From Pirellulales bacterium (lineage in GTDB: Bacteria; Planctomycetota; Planctomycetia; Pirellulales; Thermoguttaceae), in contig JAUWHT010000142.1 in the NCBI GenBank assembly GCA_030605745.1, positions 1 through 14,759 of the forward strand: a DNA stretch of 14,759 bases. The letters are read 5' to 3'. This document shows, piece by piece, positions 1 to 6,800 of this stretch (position 1 is its first letter; every line of letters starts with the position of its first letter). The notes under the pieces were generated by a model that saw nothing but the letters and a program-made list of their open reading frames with translations, did not search any database and was not told the origin of the DNA. Made by a program: the position numbers and the translations under genes.

Positions 1-1131
1 CAGGTCCACTTCGCTGTCGGTGACCGTGCGGGGGTCGTTTTTAAGCTGCATGTTGATGAAGCGATAGACCGCCTGGCGGACGTCCTTTCGATAGGCATGG
101 CCGCCCATGCTGACTACCGCGTCGACGAAGTCGGTCGCCCCATAGAGGCTGTAGATCCGTTCCAGGCGGCAGATGATCCGATCGTTGGCGTCCATCGGGA
201 AGAGGCGGTCGTGATCGCTGTTGGTGAACAGCAGTGCACGCGGCGCCACCAGGCCGGCGATCCGGGTCCACGGCCACTGGAACATGTTATACAGGAACAT
301 GCAGTCGCAGTGGCCGTTGATCCCCCGGTTGGTAATGTACGACGGCAGATCGGCCATGCCGGCGACGGGCACGGCGGCTTTTACGCGCTGGTCGGCGGCG
401 GCGATCCAAAAGGTGGCCGCTCCGCCGCCGCTGATCCCGGTGACTGCGATCCGTGCGGGATCGACGTCGGGGCGGCTGACGAGATAGTCGATGCCACGGA
501 TGCCGTTAAGGCACTCCACGCCGGCGGGTGTGTAGCCGCGGGAGTGCCACCACCAGCGACCCTCGCGATAGGTGCCGTGGTGGACGGCCGCGATCTCGCC
601 CAGTTGCAGCGAGTCGACGATCAGGCAGATGTATCCATGTCGGGCGAACCAGATTCCGTGCGATTGATATGTCGTCTTGTTACCGTTTCGCCCTTGGCCC
701 GAATGCCCGCATACGTAGAACACGGCCGGCCGGCGCTCTCCCTTCTCGACCTTTGCCGGCCGGTAAAGATTCCCCGTGACGTACAGCCTGGGCCGACTCT
801 GGTAGTGGAGCATGTCGACCACGTAGCCCTCGCCGTTGAGCGTTCCGGTGATCGTGGCCTTAAGCGGCGACTTTGGCGGCATCGGACTGAGCCCCAGCAT
901 GTGGAAGTACTCGTCCTTGTATCGAGCACGAAGCTTCTTCCAGTCCTCCAACGAGTTCACGTCTTCCAGAAAGCGGGCGTGGATTTTCGCCGTCTCGCGG
1001 GCAAGATACTTCTGAATCATTTTGTCTCCGGGCTGGGCGCGATCAGGCGGGTCGTACACCTGGCCGTGCGCGGCGGCGCTGACCGCGAAGGTTGCAAAGA
1101 GGATGAAAACTGCCGTGTGTCGCAATTGCAT
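1..1131 (-). CDS. Exported alpha/beta hydrolase, acetylxylan-esterase-like (C-terminus cut by window edge)
   Basis: My translation of the minus strand from the ATG at 1129-1131 stays open to the left edge (377 residues, no stop), so the 3' end lies outside the window. The first ~24 residues (MQLRHTAVFILFATF, then an Ala-rich stretch ending AHGQ) look like a cleavable signal peptide. The fold is alpha/beta hydrolase: nucleophile elbow G-I-S-G-G with Ser234, an acid in the segment NSDHDRLFP (Asp308 likely), and His345 in GGHAY, so the triad order is normal. The central part (FYVCGHSGQGRNG, WWWHSRGYTPAGVE) resembles planctomycete proteins usually labelled acetylxylan esterase or abhydrolase. By family it would hydrolyse ester bonds, perhaps deacetylating polysaccharide, outside the cytoplasm; the substrate is inferred. 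AGGAG at 1140-1144, 8 nt upstream, supports this start. It lies downstream of the J-like gene but has its own promoter candidate. Confidence 0.85.
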   Translation of the reverse strand, partial: MQLRHTAVFILFATFAVSAAAHGQVYDPPDRAQPGDKMIQKYLARETAKIHARFLEDVNSLEDWKKLRARYKDEYFHMLGLSPMPPKSPLKATITGTLNGEGYVVDMLHYQSRPRLYVTGNLYRPAKVEKGERRPAVFYVCGHSGQGRNGNKTTYQSHGIWFARHGYICLIVDSLQLGEIAAVHHGTYREGRWWWHSRGYTPAGVECLNGIRGIDYLVSRPDVDPARIAVTGISGGGAATFWIAAADQRVKAAVPVAGMADLPSYITNRGINGHCDCMFLYNMFQWPWTRIAGLVAPRALLFTNSDHDRLFPMDANDRIICRLERIYSLYGATDFVDAVVSMGGHAYRKDVRQAVYRFINMQLKNDPRTVTDSEVDL

Positions 1132-1139
1132 GATTCGAT

Positions 1140-1144
1140 CTCCT
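1140..1144 (-). promoter_or_regulatory. Ribosome binding site of the esterase gene
   Basis: AGGAG on the minus strand, 8 nt before the ATG at 1131. It fixes the start of the esterase, whose reading frame is partial in this window. Confidence 0.7.
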
Positions 1145-1255
1145 GGTTGTGAGAACCTTGTGGTTCCCGAGTATACTCAGCACGAGCGAGGTTTGCGGTT
1201 TTCGGACCGGTCGCGTCGCCCGGCATGCCAGCAACCACTGCTAGCACAATATCCA

Positions 1256-1283
1256 ATTGTAGTTGTCGGTAAACTCCTGTCAA
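1256..1283 (-). promoter_or_regulatory. Sigma70-like promoter for the esterase gene
   Basis: On the minus strand a perfect TTGACA (-35, 1283-1278) is followed after 16 nt by TACAAT (-10, 1261-1256, five of six consensus bases). It sits in the 174-nt gap between the end of the J-like gene and the esterase start, just after a terminator hairpin. It predicts a leader of roughly 115-120 nt before the ATG at 1131. Planctomycete promoters are poorly characterised, so this rests on the general housekeeping consensus. Confidence 0.5.
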
Positions 1284-1294
1284 CCATCAAAATG

Positions 1295-1315
1295 CCGCAA
1301 GTGCCTTACTTGCGG
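1295..1315 (-). terminator. Hairpin terminator overlapping the stop codon of the J-like gene
   Basis: Perfect 8-bp stem CCGCAAGT/ACTTGCGG with a 5-nt loop. On the minus strand the stem begins within the last two sense codons and the loop-side end contains the TAA stop (1306-1308). The hairpin is followed by CATTTTG, a short T-run, as in a weak intrinsic terminator. The plus strand also shows TTTT after the stem (1316-1319), so it could work both ways, though no plus-strand gene ends here. Confidence 0.5.
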
Positions 1316-2634
1316 TTTTGCACGCCGCCGGAACCGGCCGAGTAGTCGATGCCGAGTTCGGGCATCAAGTGCTCGACTTTCTCGCCTGCCTTGGCGGCTT
1401 GCTGCCAGAGCTCTCGGGCCAGCCCGCGGTGGCCGCGGTGATCGACTGCCATAAACGTCCCCACGATCACTCTGGACATCGCGTCCTTGGGAAACCCCCG
1501 CTCGGCCACCGCCAGCAGGATGTGCGTGGGGATCTGGTCAATCCGCCAGTTGTAGGGCCTGCCGGCATGGATCGCCAGGTGATCGGAACTGGCCTCCACA
1601 ATGGCGACCGGGCCGTTCTTCAGCACCAACTCGCTGCCGCTTTCGAGCTTTGCCAGGCTTTGCCGGATGCCGTTCCAGAACTCGTCGAGGTAGTCCAACA
1701 TTGTGCGGAGCCTTTCGAGTTGGGACTGCTCGGCAGGAGTCTTGGCGGTGGCAGCGGCCGCCTCCAAGTGCTTTCGTGCGCCGGGAAGGTCGCGCTCGAA
1801 CATCGAAAACCGGGCCTTGGAGAGTGCCTTAGCGAACTCCGCCTGTTTGGTCGTGGCGGGCCCCGGCGGCAGTTCGGGTTCCGGACGGGGCTGCGGCTGC
1901 GGCTCGGGTTCCAGGTCAGGTGGCGGTTGCGGCCCCCCCGGCTCCGGGTCTGCCGGCAGTGCTGCCTCTGGTTGGGCCGGTTGCCTGGGGGGCACGGGAG
2001 CCAGCTCCGGTGTGGCGGGGGGACATGTCGGGTCTGGGACGATCGCTTGCGGCTGCGCAGGAACGGGCGGTGGTGGTGGCGGTGGCAACTCGGTGTCGGA
2101 GTAAGCCTGCGGGGCCTCCTCGAGAATCTGGGGCCTCTCGACGCTGGCGATCCGGTCCCGCTGCTCGATAAACACCCAGGCAACCGTTACACACAGGCCC
2201 GCGAGCAAGACCGCAAAAACCGCTGACAACCACCGGTTGCCGGATTCTTTCGGTGCGGCGGCAGGAAGATGAACTCTGGCGACCGGAGGCGGCTCGGGCG
2301 GAGGTTCCGGCGGAACGGTTGTGGCCGCCGGCGGCTGGGGCGCGGGTGGGACCGATCCGTACTGCGACAGGCCGGCATCGTAGGCCGCCCTGCCGGCCGG
2401 GTCCAGCAGGCAGACCTTTGCCGCACTGAGCTGGTCCAGCAGCCGGCCCCAATCGCCCAACTGCCCGCCCGGCCGAACCATGCGGACCTTGGCCAACCGA
2501 ACGTCGGCCGCACGGGCAATCACCTCCGGGTCCCCCTCTGTGGGCTTCAGACCCAGCAGGGTATAATGATTGGGTGGGCGCTGGCCCTTCGGGATACCGA
2601 GCCACTCAAAGTAGGGGTTGAATGATTCTTCCAC
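1306..2634 (-). CDS. Planctomycete J-like-domain membrane protein with proline-rich linker
   Basis: 442 residues from a GTG start at 2632-2634; no strong ribosome site is visible, but an in-frame stop lies a short way upstream and the family usually begins with the FNPYFEWLGIP block. Residues 1-90 resemble a divergent J-domain (NHYTLLGL near the start, LLDPAGRAAYDAGL near the end) without an HPD tripeptide, so DnaK stimulation is doubtful. A Pro-rich stretch (~95-130) leads to one transmembrane helix (~135-157, WLSAVFAVLLAGLCVTVAWVF). A second Pro/Glu/Gln-rich linker (~170-265) and a helical C-terminal domain (~270-442) follow. A cytoplasmic N-terminus and extracytoplasmic C-terminus are inferred from the single helix. 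I recognise this architecture as common in Planctomycetes; its function is unknown to me. It is divergent from the DUF433/methyltransferase/macroglobulin cluster. Confidence 0.85.
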   Translation of the reverse strand: MEESFNPYFEWLGIPKGQRPPNHYTLLGLKPTEGDPEVIARAADVRLAKVRMVRPGGQLGDWGRLLDQLSAAKVCLLDPAGRAAYDAGLSQYGSVPPAPQPPAATTVPPEPPPEPPPVARVHLPAAAPKESGNRWLSAVFAVLLAGLCVTVAWVFIEQRDRIASVERPQILEEAPQAYSDTELPPPPPPPVPAQPQAIVPDPTCPPATPELAPVPPRQPAQPEAALPADPEPGGPQPPPDLEPEPQPQPRPEPELPPGPATTKQAEFAKALSKARFSMFERDLPGARKHLEAAAATAKTPAEQSQLERLRTMLDYLDEFWNGIRQSLAKLESGSELVLKNGPVAIVEASSDHLAIHAGRPYNWRIDQIPTHILLAVAERGFPKDAMSRVIVGTFMAVDHRGHRGLARELWQQAAKAGEKVEHLMPELGIDYSAGSGGVQNRK

Positions 2635-2777
2635 AGCGCTGTCGCCGTTTGGCGGGTAGTTGGTCGGAGGGGAGCCGGAAGGGCCGGCAATATCCTTCTC
2701 CTATTGGATGCTTCCTACCTATACTAAACACTAAACAGGGGGTATTAGAATAACAGCTTAACTGAAGGAGTACAACC
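2635..2777. promoter_or_regulatory. Divergent intergenic region with a tandem heptamer
   Basis: This 143-nt spacer separates the leftward J-like gene from the rightward DUF433 gene, so it should carry promoters for both. Its right half is much richer in A+T than the surroundings. Visible elements are a tandem repeat ACTAAAC-ACTAAAC at 2723-2736, a TATACT hexamer at 2720-2725 (possible plus-strand -10 with no convincing -35), and a small hairpin GCCGG/CCGGC at 2674-2688. Promoter positions are not settled by the sequence. Confidence 0.45.
2764..2770 (+). promoter_or_regulatory. Ribosome binding site of the DUF433 gene
   Basis: GAAGGAG lies 7 nt before the GTG at 2778. The strong match and spacing decide for GTG as the start codon of the DUF433 gene. 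Confidence 0.7.
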
Positions 2778-3149
2778 GTGAGCATCGTCATACCAATACA
2801 CATCCATTTGGACGAAGCGGGCATGGCATGGGTTGACGACACCAATGTGAAAGTCGTCGAGATCGCGTTAGACAAGCTCGCGCACGGTTCCAGTCCGGAG
2901 GAAATGCACTTTCAGTATCCCCACCTATCTCTGGCGCAGATTTATGCGGCCCTGTCATACTACCACGACCACCAGACGGAATTAGACGCGGAGATCCAGC
3001 GGCAACTCGATGAGGTTGATACATTGGCGGCCGCGTCCGCTGATTCGCCCGCGCGAAGGCGGCTGCGCCAAGCGGGAACTTTCCCGGCAGTCAAGGCGTC
3101 TAGTACCTGGAGGACCGCCTGGCCGCAAGGAATTCGACGGAGACCGTAG
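2778..3149 (+). CDS. DUF433 antitoxin-like protein without its usual toxin partner
   Basis: 123 residues from GTG, with a good ribosome site. Residues ~10-90 match the DUF433 pattern: GMAWVDDTNVKVVEIALDKL, then SPEEMHFQYPHLSLAQIYAALSYYHDH, then the helical end SPARRRLRQAG. By family this is a small DNA-binding-like antitoxin usually followed at once by a DUF5615 PIN-like toxin gene. No such toxin is present; the next gene is a methyltransferase. Relatives tend to stop close to the RLRQAG segment, so the last ~20 residues (AVKASSTWRTAWPQGIRRRP) look like read-through into former non-coding DNA. The TAG stop shares its last G with the GTG start of the next gene, giving a one-base overlap and likely translational coupling. 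A role as an autoregulator of the downstream genes is possible but only inferred. Confidence 0.75.
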   Translation: MSIVIPIHIHLDEAGMAWVDDTNVKVVEIALDKLAHGSSPEEMHFQYPHLSLAQIYAALSYYHDHQTELDAEIQRQLDEVDTLAAASADSPARRRLRQAGTFPAVKASSTWRTAWPQGIRRRP

Positions 3150-3802
3150 TGAACATGACACTCTGCATGGCGTGGTTAATCGTTGCCGGCGGTGCGATCG
3201 GGGCCCAGCCGACCGTGACCGATGCTGATGCCAAGGTCCAGGCCGTGATCGACGAGGTTGAGAAAACCTGCCTGGACGGCCCCGTCTACATGATTGGGCC
3301 CAAGAAGGCCCAGCGACTGGCCGAGCTGGTTCGCCGGGCGAAGCCCCGCTTGGTGGTCGAGTGCGGCACGGCCCTGGGCTACTCGGGCCTGTGGATCGCC
3401 CGGGAACTGAAGGCCGCCGGAAAAGGCAGGCTGATCACCATCGAGATCAGTTCCACGCGGGCCAAACAGGCCGAGGCCAACTTCCGCAAGGCCGGCCTGC
3501 TGGATGTGGTGACCATCAAGGTCGGCGACGCCCGGAAGGTCGTTAAGAAACTCGACGGCCCGATCGATTTCCTGTTCGTCGATTGCGGCTATGCGAACTA
3601 TTACCCAATACTGTTGGACCTGGAAAAGAAACTCAGCGGCGGCGCGCTGGTAGTGGCCGACAACGTGGGCGTCGGCGCCCGCGCAATGGACGATTACCTC
3701 AAGCGGGTCCGCTCGAAATACCAAAGCCACACGGAGTGGTTCGACCTGGAACTACCGTGGGGAAAGCGCGACGCGATGGAGATTTCCATCGTGCCGCGGT
3801 AA
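3149..3802 (+). CDS. COMT-like SAM-dependent O-methyltransferase with possible signal peptide
   Basis: 217 residues from GTG (3149), with GGAG at 3139-3142 six bases upstream; an ATG two codons later is the alternative. Residues ~69-84 (VVECGTALGYSGLWIA) are SAM motif I, Glu99 fits the ribose-binding acid of motif II, and Asp127 lies in VGDA. Asp145 (FLFVDCGYANYY) with Asp171-Asn172 (VVADNV) match the three metal ligands of catechol O-methyltransferases. Residues 25-60 align in style with the COMT N-terminal helices, so the extra part is residues 1-19, MNMTLCMAWLIVAGGAIGA, hydrophobic and ending in a plausible signal peptidase site. It has no Lys or Arg in its n-region, so export is uncertain. 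The substrate is unknown. It overlaps the DUF433 gene by one base and ends 22 nt before the macroglobulin ATG, so the three are probably one transcript. Confidence 0.85.
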   Translation: MNMTLCMAWLIVAGGAIGAQPTVTDADAKVQAVIDEVEKTCLDGPVYMIGPKKAQRLAELVRRAKPRLVVECGTALGYSGLWIARELKAAGKGRLITIEISSTRAKQAEANFRKAGLLDVVTIKVGDARKVVKKLDGPIDFLFVDCGYANYYPILLDLEKKLSGGALVVADNVGVGARAMDDYLKRVRSKYQSHTEWFDLELPWGKRDAMEISIVPR

Positions 3803-3810
3803 TTTGTGGG

Positions 3811-3816
3811 AGGGAG
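3811..3816 (+). promoter_or_regulatory. Ribosome binding site deciding the macroglobulin start
   Basis: AGGGAG, within a longer GGGAGGGAG run, is 8 nt upstream of the ATG at 3825. An in-frame TTG at 3804 lies upstream of this site and is therefore unlikely to be the start. Confidence 0.65.
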
Positions 3817-3824
3817 ACATAGCG

Positions 3825-6800
3825 ATGAAAACGTTAATCCGATTTGTTTGTTGCTCGGTCCTGGCCGGGATTGTGTTGGGTAACTTCGCCACGGCCCAGG
3901 CCGCCGATCCGGCCAACCAGGCCCAGCGAGAGCTGCTGCTGAAGACCGAAAAACAAGGCAACTACAAGGATGCCTACGAAGGCTTCCGCAAGCTGGCGCT
4001 GGACCCGAATGATGATCCGCGCAAGGTGGGCGAGGATCTCGATAGCGCTACCAGGTGTCTCCAGCGGCTCAATCGGGTGGGTGAAATCGACGAGTTCCGC
4101 GAGGCGGTCATCGAGGTGCACAAGGGCAACTGGCGGCTGCTGTGGGCCGCCGCGCGGAACTATATGAACGTGCAGCACCAGGGCTTCATCGTGGCCGGCG
4201 AGTTCCGCCGGGGCCCCAAGCGCGGAGGCCGCGGTGGAAAGGTAGTCAACGCGTGGGAGCGCGACCGGATCCGGGCGCTGCAACTGATGCAGCAGGCACT
4301 GCCCCTAGCCCGACAGGATGAGAAGCACGGTGAGGTGGGCAACTACCTGCTGTCGCTTGCCGGGATGCTGCTGAACAATCGCGGCTACAGCGAGGCCTGG
4401 CGGCTGCAATACCTGAGCGACCTAAGCGTGCTGCCCGACTACGACGATGGCTACAACTACTATCACCAAGGCGGCCGCGGGGCCCCGGTCGATGAACAAG
4501 GCAAGCCGGTCTATCACTACACGCCCAAGACGTTCGAGGACGCCGAGACCGACGGCCAACGGTGGCAGTGGTGCCTGGAGCAGGCCATCGAGTTCAGCCC
4601 AGCGCGGCGAAACGCCGTGCGGATGCAGTTTGCCGACTTCCTGCACAACCAGTTCGGCGTGCAGACGATGGCCCACTACGGCTGGCGCTTCGGCCGGATG
4701 AAGACCGACGACACGCAAGAAGACGAAAGCGGCACATACGCGCTGCACACCTTGGGCGAGAAGGAGACCATCGCCCAGTTGGCCAGCGGCATCAAGCGGT
4801 TCGAGTTGCCCGACGAGTTCAACTTCATCAAGATATACCAGCAGGTCGGCCAGCAGGCGAAGGGCCATTACGCCACCAGGGCCTTGGAAACATTGGGCCA
4901 GATCTTCGAGAACCGGCGCCAGTATCCCAAGGCGGTCACGTACTGGCGACGGCTGCTTAAAGACCACGTCAGGCACAACGACCAGAGAAAGAACTGGCAG
5001 AACCGGCTCAACCAGATCGTGGCGAACTGGGGCCGCTTCGAGCCGGTCCAGGACCAGCCGGCCGGAACCGGGGCCAGTGTCGAGTACCGCTTCCGCAACG
5101 GCACCCATGTCGCGTTTACCGCCCATAAAATCAACGTCAAAAAACTGCTCGACGACGTGAAGGCGTACCTGAAATCAAACCCCGGCCGGCTCGATTGGAA
5201 AAAGGTCAACATCGGCAATATCGGCCATCGCCTGGTCCGCGAAAACCAGAAGCAATATCTCGTCAATCCCAACAGGCCGGATGCCAAGTGGAGCATGGCA
5301 CTTAAACCGCGCGCAAAACACTTCGACAAGCGGGTAACTGTGACCACGCCGCTCCAGAAGCCGGGGGCCTATCTGCTCAGCGCGAGAATGGCCGGCGGAA
5401 ACACCAGCTTCATCATCATCTGGCTCAATGACACGGCAATCATCAAGAAGCCGCTCCCCGGCAAGACGTATTACTTCGTTGCCGATGCAGTAAGCGGCCG
5501 ACCGATTGCCAAGGCCAACGTCGAGTTTTTCGGCTACCGGCAGAAGCACATCAAGGCCCGGCAGTACCAGGTGCTCACCAAGCAGTTTGCCGAGTTGACC
5601 GACGCCGACGGCCAGGTGGTTCCCGACCCAGCGGACCAGCCACGCGACTACCAGTGGATCATCACCGCCACCACCGAGCAGGGCCGTTTTGCCTACCTGG
5701 GTTTCACCCGCATCTGGTACGCCCAGCGATACGACGCCCAGTACAACGCCACCAAGGGCTTCTTCATTTCCGATCGCCCGGTCTACCGGCCCAAGCAGAC
5801 GGTAAAGTACAAGTTTTGGGTCCGCCATGCCAAGTACGACCGGTCGGACACATCCGATTTCGCCGGCAAGAAGCTGGGCGTGGAGATATACAATCCCAAG
5901 GGCGAGCGGATCGTGCAGGAGCAGATGACCGCCGACGCCTACGGCGGCATTCGGGGCGAGCTGAAGCTGCCGGCCGACGCCACTTTGGGCGTGTACCGGG
6001 TTAGCGTGGGTAAACCCGCCGGGAAACGCCTGCGACCCGTCTATGGCAGTGGCACCTTCCGAGTAGAAGAGTACAAGAAGCCTGAGTTCGAGGTGACCGT
6101 CGACGCACCCAAAGAGCCGGTCATGCTGGGCGAGAAGATCACCGCCACCATCACGGCCAAGTATTACTTCGGCTCGCCGGTCACCAACGCCCGGGTGAAA
6201 TACAAAATACTGCGGACCAGCTACAGCAAGGGCTGGTACCCGATCGCACCGTGGGACTGGTTCTACGGGCCGGGCTACTGGTGGTTTGCGTACGATTACA
6301 ACTGGTATCCGGGCTGGAAATCGTGGGGCTGCTGTCGGCCGTGGCCCTTCTGGTGGCCGCACCGGCAGCAGCCGCCCGAAGTCGTCGCCGAACGCGAAGT
6401 TGAAATCGGGCCCGACGGAATCGTGAAGGTCGAGATCGACACCGCCGTAGCCAAGGCCATTCATCCCGACCAGGACCACAAGTACTCGATTACCGCCGAG
6501 GTGGTCGACCAGTCGCGGCGGACCATCGTTGGCACCGGCCAGGTGCTGGTTGCCCGTAAACCGTTTAAGGTCTACGCCTGGGTCGATCGGGGCTACTACC
6601 GCGTGGGCGACGTGATCCAATCGGGCTTCTCCGCCCAGACGCTCGACGGCAAACCGGTCGAGGGAAAGGGAACGCTCACGCTGTACCGGATCGGCTACAA
6701 GGACGGCAAGCCGATCGAGACGGCGGTCTATACCGAAAAGCGATCGACCAATGCCGAGGGCCGGGCATGGCGCAAGATCAAGGCCACCCGCGCCGGACAG

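Noticed and set aside
97..1152. Long plus-strand open frame of 351 codons over the esterase
   Set aside because: It is the antisense shadow of a G+C-rich gene. The minus strand encodes a coherent alpha/beta hydrolase with signal peptide and catalytic triad, while the plus-strand product has no recognisable domain.
1203..1217. Sequence near 1205 sharing GCGACCGGT (minus strand) with the arm of the 12498 repeat
   Set aside because: Only nine bases are shared and the hairpin is not reproduced, so in G+C-rich DNA this is likely coincidence.
3804..3824. TTG start for the macroglobulin at 3804
   Set aside because: It precedes the ribosome site itself and adds WEGDIA in front of a normal signal peptide; ATG 3825 is well placed.
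5175..6620. Minus-strand open frame of 481 codons inside the macroglobulin
   Set aside because: Its translation mirrors macroglobulin codons, shows no domain and has no ribosome site; the plus strand is clearly coding here.
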